Below, piece after piece: positions 9,274 through 18,545 of a stretch of DNA of 64,000 bases (position 1 is its first letter; each line of letters starts with the position of its first letter). Origin of the DNA: Denitrovibrio sp. (lineage in GTDB: Bacteria; Chrysiogenota; Deferribacteres; Deferribacterales; Geovibrionaceae). Made by a program: the position numbers and the translations under genes. Location: the NCBI GenBank assembly GCA_002869145.1, contig PKTM01000008.1:16158-80157 (forward strand), in the 5' to 3' direction. The notes under the pieces were generated by a model. It did not search any database and had not been told where the DNA came from. It saw nothing but the letters and a program-made list of their open reading frames with translations.

Positions 9274-10167
9274 AATAAGAGCTGTTACATAGTTTTCCAC
9301 TGATATCTGACCGGTCTTGTTTTTATAGTCCAGCTCAGCAAAAAAACCATAAAGCATAAAAAGGTCTTCTTTTTGCCATGCTCTTATGCCTGTTTTAAGC
9401 TTTTCCAGCATCCATGGACGATTTTCTTTAAGCTGTTCTTTTAGTGAGGCGAAAAGGTAAACGTCACGCATCCTTTTAAAAAGCAGCGCAACAAGGATGT
9501 TTAAATTTTCTCCATTGGAGAGAAATCTGCCCATAAGAGTGTTGCATGTGTTTCTCTGCCTTGCTGTAAATGCGTCTATGAATGTAAATATATTGTCCTG
9601 TTTTCTTGCTGTGACAGCACTCATTATTTCTGAAGTTGACTGTGGCTTTTTATATGCAAAATATAATGACAGCTTTTCTATTTCGTTTGCAATCTGTGTC
9701 AGATCGCCCTGAAATATCTCATTAAGCTCCTCGGCACTAGCGGAGTCTATTTTAAAACCGGCATTGGTAAACATCTGAAGTATTTTTCCGCGTAAATTAT
9801 ATTTATCTGCCTTTTTCTCTATAAGTATTTCAAAGCCGGCACTATTCAAAGCTTTAGATATCTCTTTGCCAATCTTTACCTCTTCGGAAAGTAAGATAAG
9901 GTTGGTTTCAAGACATTCGCCGCATTTTGCTATGATCTCAGCGGCACCTTTTATCTTGTCTGTTTTTTTGACTACTGCGGCCTTGTTTTCCTGAAACAGA
10001 GACGGGGAGTTTATAAAGCTGAAAAAGAACTCAGGGTTGAAGTCTTCAGCTGAGAAAGATTCAATTTCGCAGTCATCTATTGGTTCTAATGTATTTTTGA
10101 GCTGTTCCTTCTGAAAAAAAGGACTTCCTGCGAAAAAGCAGAGTTTATTTTTTTTGCTGGAAGGCAT
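9262..10167 (-). CDS. holA: DNA polymerase III delta subunit
   Basis: A 301-residue protein with the layout of HolA, the clamp-loader subunit that opens the beta clamp. Supporting segments are the early CFFAGSPFFQKEQL, the family pattern EIEKLSLYF preceded by FQGDLTQIANEIEKL, VTARKQDNIFTFIDAFTARQ, and NILVALLFKRMRDVYLFASLKEQL, which correspond to AAA+ domain II and the C-terminal collar domain. It lies last in leuS-lptE-holA; its start overlaps the lptE coding end by 23 bp. The leuS-lptE-holA order is common in Gram-negative bacteria, which supports the call despite low sequence conservation. Confidence 0.88.
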   Translation of the reverse strand: MPSSKKNKLCFFAGSPFFQKEQLKNTLEPIDDCEIESFSAEDFNPEFFFSFINSPSLFQENKAAVVKKTDKIKGAAEIIAKCGECLETNLILLSEEVKIGKEISKALNSAGFEILIEKKADKYNLRGKILQMFTNAGFKIDSASAEELNEIFQGDLTQIANEIEKLSLYFAYKKPQSTSEIMSAVTARKQDNIFTFIDAFTARQRNTCNTLMGRFLSNGENLNILVALLFKRMRDVYLFASLKEQLKENRPWMLEKLKTGIRAWQKEDLFMLYGFFAELDYKNKTGQISVENYVTALISKL

Positions 10168-10627
10168 TTCTGAAGTCCACCATAGTTTTTTCTATCGCTT
10201 TGTTCATTGCGAGTTCCTTGTTAGCTCTTGTTTGTGACTGAGAATTTGTGTTGTCGTAGCTTTGCACTGCATTGAAGTTTCTGTTGAAAATGACTTTTTC
10301 TTTATCAAAAATAGCTACATTAACAGTCAGGTTCATTATAGCTGTTGTAGAGGCTGAGCTTGCAGATGCGCCGCTGGTTTTCAATTCTTTCAGAACAAAC
10401 TCTGCTGTGTAGTCAGCTTTATCTTTTGATGCAAGCGTGTTTGTTACTGCCAGAGAATATTTTATACCATCGATAAATTGTGAAGTTGCAGTTATCTCTT
10501 TGGAGAGGTTTTCTATGCGTACCGGGTAAAGGGTAAAGGCTGAATCCTTCCCTGAGAGTGTCATTTTATACCCGCATCCGGCAAGTAGAAATGTTCCCAA
10601 TATAATAAGGAGAGCCTTTTTTAGCAT
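10145..10627 (-). CDS. lptE: LPS-assembly lipoprotein LptE
   Basis: A 160-residue secreted lipoprotein. The N-terminus is a lipoprotein signal peptide ending in a good lipobox (LLAGC, Cys about residue 18) followed by GYKM, the usual LptE beginning. The remainder resembles the LptE/RlpB fold, for example LYPVRIENLSKEITATSQFIDGIKY. LptE plugs and helps assemble the LptD barrel, which exports lipopolysaccharide to the outer leaflet, so the organism is diderm with LPS. It starts 1 bp after the leuS stop and overlaps holA by 23 bp. Sequence similarity in this family is low, and operon position carries part of the weight. Confidence 0.85.
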   Translation of the reverse strand: MLKKALLIILGTFLLAGCGYKMTLSGKDSAFTLYPVRIENLSKEITATSQFIDGIKYSLAVTNTLASKDKADYTAEFVLKELKTSGASASSASTTAIMNLTVNVAIFDKEKVIFNRNFNAVQSYDNTNSQSQTRANKELAMNKAIEKTMVDFRNAFQQKK

Positions 10628-10628
10628 A

Positions 10629-13181
10629 TTATTTCACCACAAAGTTTACTAGCTTGTTAGGAACATATATCTGCTTGACCATGTTCATACCTTCAGTATG
10701 CTTTATTACATTCTCAATCGCAAGTGCAGCTTCAAATACTGCTTCTTTCTCTAGATTGCGTGGGATGTCTATCTGACCTCTGAGTTTCCCGTTCACCTGA
10801 ACAGCTATGGTTATCTCATCTTTTTGTGTAAGTTTTTCGTCAAAATCTGGCCATTCAGATCTGGATATAAGCCCTTCGAATCCTGCCATTTCATATAGCT
10901 CTTCAGCCGCGTGAGGAGTGAAAGGAGCAATAAGCTTCATAAGCGAGAATATTGCATCTTTGAAAAGTGCCTTGTGCCCTTCGCCCATCTTCTGCTCAAT
11001 AGCATAAAGATTATTTACAAACTCCATCATGGCTGCGACTGCTGTGTTAAGCTGATATCTCTCTATATCATCTGTGACTTTTTTAACGGTTACGTTTGTG
11101 TGGAAAAGAATCTCTTTTGAAATTTCATCATCCACAGGTGCAGGAAGTTCTTCGCTGAAAAGGTTAATGTTATTCTGTATTAGTCTCCAAACACGGTTCA
11201 GGAACCTGAAAGAGCCTTCAACACCGGAGTCGCTCCACTCAAGCTCACGTTCAGGCGGCGAGGCGAAAAGTATAAAGAGTCTGGCGGTGTCTGCGCCATA
11301 TTCTTTTATAAGTTTATTCGGGTCCACTACGTTCCTTTTGGATTTGGACATCTTTTCCACTCGGCCAATAACAACATCACTGCTGCATTTTGAGCACTTG
11401 CCGCCTTCGGCTTCTTCTGGAAAAAGCCAGCCGTGTTCTGGACATTTGTATGTTTCTTTGCATACCATGCCTTGTGTAAGCAGTCTGTTAAAAGGTTCAT
11501 CTATAGAAACGTATCCCAGATCTCTGAGGACTTTTGTATAAAACCTTGAGTAGAGCAGGTGGAGGATAGCGTGTTCGATACCTCCAATATACTGATCTAC
11601 ATTCATCCAGTAGTCAGCTTCAGATTTATCGAAAGGTGCTGTGTCGCACTTCGGTGATGTATATCTGAGAAAATACCATGATGATTCCATAAATGTGTCC
11701 ATGGTGTCTGTCTCTCTGTTTGCTGCACCGCCGCATTTAGGGCAGACGGTATTTTTAAATTCAGGAACCTTGTCCAGTGGGTTTCCGCGCATGTTAGGGT
11801 TAAAGTCAACATCCGGAAGCTCAACTGGGAGCTGGTCTGCTGGAACAGGAACTGAACCGCACTTGGCACATGAAATAAACGGAATAGGTGCGCCCCAGTA
11901 TCTCTGACGTGATATCTGCCAGTCACGAAGACGATAGTTTATTGTGCTTTTTCCAAGTTTCTTTTCGTCAAGCCAGTCTACTATGGCTTTCTTTGCAGGC
12001 TCGTTATCCATCCCGTTAAACTGACCTGAGTTCACAAGCTTCCCTGCGCCTGTGTAGGCTTCTTCCATGGAGTCGAGTGTAAGCTCTTCGCCCGGCTGAA
12101 TGACTATCTTCAGCTCGCAGCCATATTTAGCAGCGAACTCGAAGTCTCTCTGGTCGTGAGCTGGAACAGCCATAACAGCTCCTGTTCCATAGTCCATAAG
12201 AACAAAGTTTGCTATATATACAGGCATATCTTCCCCTGTGACAGGGTTCACTACATACCTTCCAGTGAAAAATCCTCTTTTTTCCTTCTCATCGTCCATC
12301 CGGTTGACTTTGTCTTCCTTCAGTATGCTGTCCACAAATGCTTGACCCTCTTTTTGGAACTCTGTATTTTCAAGCAGTTTACTTACTATAGGGTGCTCAG
12401 GGGCAACTGACATGAATGTGGCTCCGAAAACAGTGTCTGGCCGTGTGGTAAAAACCTCTATAGAATCGTCAATATCTTTAATTTTAAAACTGATTGATGC
12501 TCCATAAGATTTGCCTATCCAGTTTGACTGCATAGTGAGAACTTTGGTGTGCCAGCCAGTTAGCTTTTCAGTAAAGTCGAGGAGTTCATCAGCGTACTGG
12601 GTTATTTTAAGATACCAGCCGTCCAGCTCTTTTATCTGAACCTCGTGACCACATCTCCAGCATGCGCCTTCCTCAACTTGTTCATTGGCGAGAACAGTGT
12701 TGCAGTCGTCACACCAGTTCAAGTGTGATTTCTTTTTATATATAAGACCTTTTTCCCACATTTCGATAAAAACTTTCTGTTCCCATCTGTAGTATTCGGG
12801 GTCACATGTGGCTATCTCTCTGTCCCAGTCGTAAGACAGACCGAGCTTTTTAAGCTGCTGTTTCATATAACTTATATTTTGTTTGGTCCAAACAGCCGGA
12901 TGTGTGGAGTTTTCTATGGCTGCGTTTTCTGCGGGCAGTCCGAAAGCATCCCAACCCATAGGGTGCAGTACATTAAGCCCCTTCATAAACTTGTATCTGG
13001 AGATAACGTCCCCTATGGCATAGTTTCTAACGTGTCCCATGTGGATTTTTCCAGATGGGTATGGGAACATTTCAAGACAGTAGAACTTCTCTTTAGATTC
13101 GTCTTTATCAACTTTGAAAAGTTTTTTATCTTCCCATATCTTTTGCCATTTGACCTCTATGTCAGCGGGGTTGTATTTCAT
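10629..13181 (-). CDS. leuS: Leucyl-tRNA synthetase
   Basis: Class I synthetase charging tRNA-Leu, 850 residues from the chosen start. The HIGH box reads [15 protein letters not shown], the KMSKS box reads [15 protein letters not shown], and the editing domain has [14 protein letters not shown]. Two Cys4 zinc ribbons are visible (CDDC...CWRC and CAKC...CPKC). A longer open frame begins at 13217, but the ATG at 13181 is preferred because AGGAGG (13187-13192) sits 5 bases before it and [16 protein letters not shown] is the normal N-terminus. It is the first gene of leuS-lptE-holA. Confidence 0.97.
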   Translation of the reverse strand: MKYNPADIEVKWQKIWEDKKLFKVDKDESKEKFYCLEMFPYPSGKIHMGHVRNYAIGDVISRYKFMKGLNVLHPMGWDAFGLPAENAAIENSTHPAVWTKQNISYMKQQLKKLGLSYDWDREIATCDPEYYRWEQKVFIEMWEKGLIYKKKSHLNWCDDCNTVLANEQVEEGACWRCGHEVQIKELDGWYLKITQYADELLDFTEKLTGWHTKVLTMQSNWIGKSYGASISFKIKDIDDSIEVFTTRPDTVFGATFMSVAPEHPIVSKLLENTEFQKEGQAFVDSILKEDKVNRMDDEKEKRGFFTGRYVVNPVTGEDMPVYIANFVLMDYGTGAVMAVPAHDQRDFEFAAKYGCELKIVIQPGEELTLDSMEEAYTGAGKLVNSGQFNGMDNEPAKKAIVDWLDEKKLGKSTINYRLRDWQISRQRYWGAPIPFISCAKCGSVPVPADQLPVELPDVDFNPNMRGNPLDKVPEFKNTVCPKCGGAANRETDTMDTFMESSWYFLRYTSPKCDTAPFDKSEADYWMNVDQYIGGIEHAILHLLYSRFYTKVLRDLGYVSIDEPFNRLLTQGMVCKETYKCPEHGWLFPEEAEGGKCSKCSSDVVIGRVEKMSKSKRNVVDPNKLIKEYGADTARLFILFASPPERELEWSDSGVEGSFRFLNRVWRLIQNNINLFSEELPAPVDDEISKEILFHTNVTVKKVTDDIERYQLNTAVAAMMEFVNNLYAIEQKMGEGHKALFKDAIFSLMKLIAPFTPHAAEELYEMAGFEGLISRSEWPDFDEKLTQKDEITIAVQVNGKLRGQIDIPRNLEKEAVFEAALAIENVIKHTEGMNMVKQIYVPNKLVNFVVK

Positions 13182-13376
13182 CTCTTCCTCCTGATTATCG
13201 AACTCGTAAACTACCATATCTATATTTAATTTATCAAGTATTAAACATAATACTGTATGAAGGTTATTTTGAGAATAAATCTCATTAATAAAGCTTGAAA
13301 ATAAAACACGTAGTTGCTAATGTTAAAAAAAACATGGCCGGTTTATGCTTATATATAGGGCAGTTTAAAAAAAAAC

Positions 13377-13385
13377 TGGTATAAT
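13377..13385 (+). promoter_or_regulatory. Extended -10 promoter for the HD-GYP operon
   Basis: TGGTATAAT is a perfect extended -10 element (TG-N-TATAAT) 28 bases before the HD-GYP start codon. No good -35 hexamer is seen at the right spacing, which is usual for extended -10 promoters. It would give a leader of only about 20 bases. Confidence 0.5.
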
Positions 13386-13413
13386 TCAGTAAATCTTATT
13401 ATTTGAGTAAAAA

Positions 13414-14877
13414 ATGCTTACAGAAAATGCTTTCATAGAATTAGCTTATTCTCTGGTGAGGATCAGAGATTTGGACGAGCTTCTTGGCACAATGCTTACT
13501 CGTATCCGCAATATGCTGGATGCGGATGCCGGCAGTATATTTATATATGACTCAGAAGCAGACGAGCTGATATTTAAATACACCCAGAATGATTCTCTGG
13601 ATCTCCCTTTTAATGCTTTCAGGATGCCTGCCAACGAAAACAGCATTGCGGGATTTTGTGCGGTGAGAAACAGCATTATTAACTTAGAAGATGTGTATAA
13701 CCTTGACCCGAAATTCCCGTTCTCTTTCAACCCCAGTTTTGACAAGATGTCAGGATACAAAACTGTATCCATGCTTGTTTTCCCCATTAACGATATAAAC
13801 GGAAGACTAATAGGTGTTTTACAGCTTATAAATAAAAAGAATTATCAAAGCGCACTTATCACTGTTGAAAATGCAGCAGATGTTGTTATACCTTTTGACC
13901 AGACAGATGAGACCACAGCCCACTCGCTCAGCGGAATAGTCGGGATGGCTCTTGAAAACGCACTGCTTTATGATTCCATAGAACAGATGTGGGCCGGGTT
14001 TATAGAGGCTTGCATGACTGCAATTGACTCCCGTGACCCAGTAACAGGCGGACATTCGCAGAGAGTTACTGATTATACTATGTATACAGCGGAGACTATG
14101 AGCGAAGATATGGAAGTTTGGCCGGATTTTAACCTTTCACCGGAAGATCTGCGTTGTCTGAAATACTCTTGCATGCTTCACGATTTTGGTAAGCTTGTTA
14201 TCAGTGAAAATGTGCTTCAAAAAGCCAATAAGCTTTATCCCGGAATGCTTGAGGTTATCGAATTCCGTTTCGGCATAGCCAAGGCAATGGCAAAACTGGC
14301 AGGGAAACCCGAAGAAGAAATAGAGGAGCTAGGCAGTCTGCTTAACATGGTGCGTAAGGCGAACGTCCCTACTGTTTTGGATGATGATACCAGCGGCGGG
14401 CTTGACAAGTGCCTCACATACGAATTTAAGGATTATGACGGGAACACTCATACACTCCTTACAAAAGACGAGTATGACTATCTAAGTATAAAAAGAGGCT
14501 CTCTCACAAATGAGGAGCGTTCGATAATACAAAGCCATGCGAACCATACTTTCGACTTCCTCATAAAGATTCCGTGGACAAATGAGCTGAAGCTAGTGCC
14601 TATAGTTGCTGCACTTCACCACGAGAGGATAGACGGTAAGGGTTATCCGTTCGGACTTGCCGGGGACCAGATACATATGCAGGGCCGCATAATGGCAGTT
14701 GCAGATATATTTGATGCCCTCACAGCGGCAGACAGGCCATATAAAAAGGCCATGCCTGTGGAAAAAGCATGTGCTATACTGAAAGAAGAGGCGGAGAGAT
14801 TCGCACTTGATAAAAAGGTTGTTGACTATTTTGTTGACAACGCTCTTTACGAAGTTGTAATGAGGAGGGAAGATTGA
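13414..14877 (+). CDS. GAF-HD-GYP domain protein (c-di-GMP phosphodiesterase type)
   Basis: A 487-residue cytoplasmic protein. Residues about 10-190 form a GAF domain (LDELLGTMLTRIRNMLDADAGSIFIYD and GRLIGVLQLINKKN). The HD-GYP domain follows: HDFGKLVISENVLQK supplies the HD pair, QSHANHTFDFL and HHERIDGKGYPFGLAG carry the HHE and GYP signature, and ADIFDALTAADRPYKKAMP closes it. A family insert of about 100 residues lies between the HD and HHE parts. The motifs needed for metal binding and c-di-GMP hydrolysis look intact. It overlaps the next gene, a lone receiver protein, by 4 bp (TTGA), so the two probably form a signalling pair. Confidence 0.9.
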   Translation: MLTENAFIELAYSLVRIRDLDELLGTMLTRIRNMLDADAGSIFIYDSEADELIFKYTQNDSLDLPFNAFRMPANENSIAGFCAVRNSIINLEDVYNLDPKFPFSFNPSFDKMSGYKTVSMLVFPINDINGRLIGVLQLINKKNYQSALITVENAADVVIPFDQTDETTAHSLSGIVGMALENALLYDSIEQMWAGFIEACMTAIDSRDPVTGGHSQRVTDYTMYTAETMSEDMEVWPDFNLSPEDLRCLKYSCMLHDFGKLVISENVLQKANKLYPGMLEVIEFRFGIAKAMAKLAGKPEEEIEELGSLLNMVRKANVPTVLDDDTSGGLDKCLTYEFKDYDGNTHTLLTKDEYDYLSIKRGSLTNEERSIIQSHANHTFDFLIKIPWTNELKLVPIVAALHHERIDGKGYPFGLAGDQIHMQGRIMAVADIFDALTAADRPYKKAMPVEKACAILKEEAERFALDKKVVDYFVDNALYEVVMRRED

Positions 14878-15227
14878 AAACTTTACTTGTAGTCGATGAT
14901 GACGAAAGTATAAGATTATTGCTGAGAGACGAGTTTTGCGACAACGGTTACAACGTTGTTACTGCTATAGATGGTGAAGAAGGGCTTGTTGCTTTTGACG
15001 AGCAGAACATAGATGTTGTTGTGCTTGACCTTAACATGCCTAAGCTCACAGGAGAAGAGGTCGCAGTGAGACTTAAAGGTTTAGCACCGAACGTTCCTGT
15101 TGTTATATACACTGCAAACCCTGAGCGGATCGAAAAGAATAATGGCGCAAACTATGATTCACTCATCTATAAATCAAGCGATCTCGAAGAACTGGTAGCA
15201 AAGGTAGTTCAGCTTACCAATGATTGA
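14874..15227 (+). CDS. Single-domain response regulator (CheY-like receiver)
   Basis: A 117-residue stand-alone receiver domain. The acidic pocket is in VVDDDESI, the phosphoacceptor Asp in DVVVLDLNMPKLTG, the Thr/Ser switch position in VVIYTAN, and the Lys in LIYKSSD. There is no output domain, so it should act through a partner, plausibly the HD-GYP protein encoded just upstream. The start is TTG at 14874 within the TTGA overlap with the upstream stop; AGGAGG at 14863-14868 lies 5 bases before it. No histidine kinase gene is adjacent. Confidence 0.9.
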   Translation: MKTLLVVDDDESIRLLLRDEFCDNGYNVVTAIDGEEGLVAFDEQNIDVVVLDLNMPKLTGEEVAVRLKGLAPNVPVVIYTANPERIEKNNGANYDSLIYKSSDLEELVAKVVQLTND

Positions 15228-15975
15228 TGTTTCAGCATATTCAAAATACTATGGCAAAAATGGTAATCTGGTTTATCTCGAAGAGATAGATTCCACTAAT
15301 GCATATGCAGTGGCAAATGATCTTGAGCAGTTTACATGTGTAGTAGCCGACATACAGACAGCGGGAAGAGGGCGAAGCGGCCGTGTCTGGCACTCAGAAA
15401 CAGATGCTAATCTGTATTTTTCCATAGTTATAGATGGTCTGGATTCGTCGCAATTGTTACCTATGAATATCTTTGCAGGGTACCTTCTTTCTGACACTTT
15501 AAAACATATGACAGAAGCAAAGATTAAATGGCCTAACGATATGACAGTAAACGGTAAAAAACTTGCCGGCATACTTATGGAGACTTCTTTTTCCGGTGGA
15601 GTATTGGAGAAGGTTGTGCTTGGCATAGGCTTAAATGTGAACTGCACCAGCTTCCCTGATGAGATAAACGATATAGCGACATCTCTTTTTTTGGAAACAG
15701 GTGTTAAGTATGAAAGAGAGCAGATACTTGCCTCTTTTATGACGAACCTGAAGAGCTCTTTTGAAGCTTTTCGCACAGGCGGGGTGGACATAGTAAAACT
15801 TTGGCCTTATTATTCAGCGCTCCTTGACAAAAAAATAACTATACATAAAGATGGTGTTAAGACTGAATATACTGAAAAAGGTATAGATGGAACAGGCTGT
15901 CTGCTGGCGCTGGATAAATCCGGAAGCCTAAAGACCATCATCACCGGGGATATTGGATATGATTTTTGCCGTTGA
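15220..15975 (+). CDS. birA: Biotin-[acetyl-CoA carboxylase] ligase, single-function type
   Basis: A 251-residue biotin protein ligase that activates biotin as biotinyl-AMP and attaches it to the carboxylase carrier protein. Key motifs are EEIDSTNAYA, the adenylate loop QTAGRGRSGRVWHS, and the active-site segment IKWPNDMTVNGKKLAGILMET with the conserved Lys, followed by LGIGLNVN. There is no N-terminal winged-helix domain, so it is a monofunctional (class I) ligase and not the biotin operon repressor. The start overlaps the receiver gene by 8 bp, and the 3' end overlaps coaX. The birA-coaX pairing is common. Confidence 0.94.
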   Translation: MIDVSAYSKYYGKNGNLVYLEEIDSTNAYAVANDLEQFTCVVADIQTAGRGRSGRVWHSETDANLYFSIVIDGLDSSQLLPMNIFAGYLLSDTLKHMTEAKIKWPNDMTVNGKKLAGILMETSFSGGVLEKVVLGIGLNVNCTSFPDEINDIATSLFLETGVKYEREQILASFMTNLKSSFEAFRTGGVDIVKLWPYYSALLDKKITIHKDGVKTEYTEKGIDGTGCLLALDKSGSLKTIITGDIGYDFCR

Positions 15976-16732
15976 TATTGGCAATTCGAATATAGTGATA
16001 GGCATTTTCGAAGACGGAAAGATAAGAAGCAATTTTCGTGTTCAGTCAAATACACTAAGAACAACAGACGAATATGCATCCACCATCATGAGACTGATGG
16101 AGACAGAAAAGATAAAAATCGAAGACATTACTGGAGTTATCATAGCCAGTGTTGTGCCTCGTCTTATATACACATTCACAAAGCTTTCCAGAAAATATCT
16201 TGATGTTGAGCCGTTAGTGATTGCTCCCGGCGTAAAAACAGGCATCTCTATAAAGATGGAAAACCCTAAAGAGGTTGGAGCAGACAGGATAGTAAACGCT
16301 GTTGCTGCCAAACACATAACTGGCTTTCCAGCTGTGGTTGTGGATTTTGGCACTGCGACCACGTTTGATGTAATAAATAAAGATGGCGATTATATAGGCG
16401 GAGTTATCTGCCCCGGCATAAAACTTTCATCTCAGATATTACATTCCAATACCGCTAAACTCCCTGAGGTAGAAATAGAAAAAGTTGATACAGTTATTGG
16501 GAAAAACACTATACATTCTATACAGTCAGGAATATATTATGGATATCTGGCAATGCTTGACGGCATTCTGGAGCGTATCATAAAAGAGGAGTTCGAAGGT
16601 CAGATGGTGAATGTTATCTCCACTGGCGGACTCGGAAGTGTTTTCACAGGTGAATCTGAATACATACAAAGTTATGAACCAAACTTGACACTTGAAGGTC
16701 TTAGACTGATATATGAAAAAAATGAATTATAA
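15959..16732 (+). CDS. coaX: Type III pantothenate kinase
   Basis: A 257-residue ASKHA-fold kinase that phosphorylates pantothenate at the start of coenzyme A synthesis. Motifs are the phosphate-1 loop FAVDIGNSNIVIG, the pantothenate-site GADRIVNAVAAK, phosphate-2 DFGTATTFDV, and the late ISTGGLGSVF. A TTG two codons upstream (15953) keeps the frame open, but ATG 15959 is preferred: GGGGA at 15946-15950 gives 8-base spacing and MIFAVDIGNSN is the usual N-terminus. It overlaps birA by 17 bp. Confidence 0.95.
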   Translation: MIFAVDIGNSNIVIGIFEDGKIRSNFRVQSNTLRTTDEYASTIMRLMETEKIKIEDITGVIIASVVPRLIYTFTKLSRKYLDVEPLVIAPGVKTGISIKMENPKEVGADRIVNAVAAKHITGFPAVVVDFGTATTFDVINKDGDYIGGVICPGIKLSSQILHSNTAKLPEVEIEKVDTVIGKNTIHSIQSGIYYGYLAMLDGILERIIKEEFEGQMVNVISTGGLGSVFTGESEYIQSYEPNLTLEGLRLIYEKNEL

Positions 16733-16744
16733 AAGGTAAAATTG

Positions 16745-17671
16745 ATGAGCAAACTCGGAGCGACCCTTAAAAATAAAAGAGAAACACTCGGTCTTGATAT
16801 GGATAAAGTTACAGAAGAGACCAGAATCAGTGCTGATATTATAGAAGTACTTGAGAAGGGCGAATACAAATCTATGCCCTCTTATAACCATGCAAAAAAT
16901 TTCGTAAAAAACTACGCATCATATCTTAAACTTGATCTGGATAAAGTTAAGGAGCTTTTTGACCAGGAGTGCGTTAAAGAGGACTTTTACAGAGAGGTTA
17001 AATACGTGACAGCACCGGTGACAAAAGAGAAAACCGTTGCACCGTCAGGAATCAGATTCCTTATTCCTATCATAATATTAGCTGTTGTCATCTTCACAGG
17101 GTATAAAGTTTATACTGCTATGCAGAAAGGGAAAGAGATGGGAAGCGTGGATTCTGCCGTAGTTAAAGAAGAAACCAAAAGTGCAATAGACAAAGAACTA
17201 GACACCCCTGTAGACGAGCAGGAAGTGAAAGAAGTCATAGAAACTATTAAAAAAGAAGCCGTCAGTCCGGAACCTGAGAAAGTACAGAAGAAAGAAGCCG
17301 TAAAAGTTCCAGAGAAATCGCCAGAAACAGTTGAGGTTACCGACGAAGAGGCGCTTTCAGCTTTTTTACCTGACGTGAAAGAGGAGCCTAAAGCTGCTGC
17401 TAAAACAGCCGTTGTAAATTTCTCTGATGTCTGCTGGGTACATATAGTTATAGATGGAAAAAAAGAGATGGACTTTATCGCTGAAAAGGGCAACCAACGT
17501 GATGTGGTTTTCCATTATAATTTTATAATGGACATAGGCAACGCCGCTGTTGTATCTGTTTCATATGGGAATAGAACTATTGCAGGACTCGGTGCCTACA
17601 AGGAACCTGTGAAAGGGTTGAAATTCACTGTGAACGATAATGACAGGCTCTCATACACATCAGTAAAATAA
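16745..17671 (+). CDS. RodZ-like helix-turn-helix membrane protein
   Basis: A protein of about 308 residues. The N-terminal 70 residues form the HTH_25-type helix-turn-helix of RodZ (LGATLKNKRETLGLDMDKV...ISADIIEVLEKGEYKSMPS...VKNYASYLKLD). One membrane helix lies near residues 100-120 (FLIPIIILAVVIFTGYKVY). A Glu/Lys-rich linker and a C-terminal beta domain of DUF4115 type (SDVCWVHIVIDGKKEMDFIAEKG) follow. RodZ joins the MreB cytoskeleton to the cell-wall elongation machinery; mreBCD-mrdA-rodA lie 24 kb away in this window. ATG 16745 follows an AAGG site 8 bases upstream, and a TTG codon directly precedes it. The gene lies last in the HD-GYP operon. Confidence 0.8.
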   Translation: MSKLGATLKNKRETLGLDMDKVTEETRISADIIEVLEKGEYKSMPSYNHAKNFVKNYASYLKLDLDKVKELFDQECVKEDFYREVKYVTAPVTKEKTVAPSGIRFLIPIIILAVVIFTGYKVYTAMQKGKEMGSVDSAVVKEETKSAIDKELDTPVDEQEVKEVIETIKKEAVSPEPEKVQKKEAVKVPEKSPETVEVTDEEALSAFLPDVKEEPKAAAKTAVVNFSDVCWVHIVIDGKKEMDFIAEKGNQRDVVFHYNFIMDIGNAAVVSVSYGNRTIAGLGAYKEPVKGLKFTVNDNDRLSYTSVK

Positions 17672-17726
17672 TGCTTGCACAATATCTGATCACTTATTAT
17701 CATAACAAGACAACAAAGGTGTTTTT

Positions 17727-18545
17727 ATGCGTCAATATTCTGCGGCTATATATGCCAACGAAAATCTGTTATTAGCAGAGTTACTTGAAAGATTAGAGGG
17801 CGATATGCCCATGCTGGGGATTTCTGTTTATGGAAGCTCCCTTGCAGGAACAACTATAGCTACAGGCACAGATGAATACGAAATAAAGCCTGTAGGTAAA
17901 CTAGATGAAGAGATACTTGTTATTCTTTCAGATCCACAGGCAGAGATAGAGGTTCTGAAAGAGTTTGATGGTTCCGTAATAGATTTTACCGGAACTTTTG
18001 CAGATATTCTGGATGAGGTATACATAATAGAAGAGCCTGTGGCACATATTATAAATTCTCTTCAGTCTGACAAAAACGACATGGAAGCTGTTGTTGTACT
18101 CCCTGCTGCGGTTTTTGGGAAAAGCGGCATAGACGATTTGCTTAACCAGACCAGAGAACTTTTTGCATTTACAAATGCTGAAACAAAGTTATTTGAGAAC
18201 AGATTAGCATTTAATATGTTTTTTTCTGATCTAGATCAAGGAATTCTTGCTGGATATAGACAAAAATTAAAACAGGACACAGAAGTAGATGTAGATGTCA
18301 GAATGATTCCTGTCTCGACAGGATTTGTTCTTGACGTATATTTTAAAAAAGATGTAAATAGTAATCTTACGTTTTCCTACACTTCCGATAGGAATTGTGA
18401 AACACTGTCCGATATAACGGGGCAGACTGGGATAATGCTTGTTTCAAAAACGCAGAACAGGCTTACTTTCTCAGGGGATTACATTCATACGATAGTCAGA
18501 CAGATTACTGACGCACTGAAAGATATTACCGGAGATGATGAATGA
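17727..18545 (+). CDS. Degenerate aspartate-semialdehyde dehydrogenase-like protein (Usg-like)
   Basis: No catalytic family fits fully. The 272-residue sequence follows the order of aspartate-semialdehyde dehydrogenase (usually 330-370 residues): a Rossmann-like beginning (AAIYANENLLLAELLERL), a strand pattern ending VIDFTGTF (compare VIDNSSAFR), AVFGKSGIDDLLNQTRELF (compare SGAGKEGIEELLEQT), and ENRLAFNMFF (compare the Asd AFNVIPQ segment). The NADP-binding GxxGxxG is gone and the stretch that would hold the catalytic Asn-Cys is deleted, so it should not be a dehydrogenase. It overlaps the cysteine desulfurase homologue by 4 bp, suggesting coordinate synthesis. The role is unknown. The homology is inferred by eye and needs a profile or structure search. 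Confidence 0.6.
   Translation: MRQYSAAIYANENLLLAELLERLEGDMPMLGISVYGSSLAGTTIATGTDEYEIKPVGKLDEEILVILSDPQAEIEVLKEFDGSVIDFTGTFADILDEVYIIEEPVAHIINSLQSDKNDMEAVVVLPAAVFGKSGIDDLLNQTRELFAFTNAETKLFENRLAFNMFFSDLDQGILAGYRQKLKQDTEVDVDVRMIPVSTGFVLDVYFKKDVNSNLTFSYTSDRNCETLSDITGQTGIMLVSKTQNRLTFSGDYIHTIVRQITDALKDITGDDE

Noticed and set aside
13182..13217. N-terminal extension of LeuS
   Set aside because: AGGAGG lies inside the extension, directly before the standard start at 13181.
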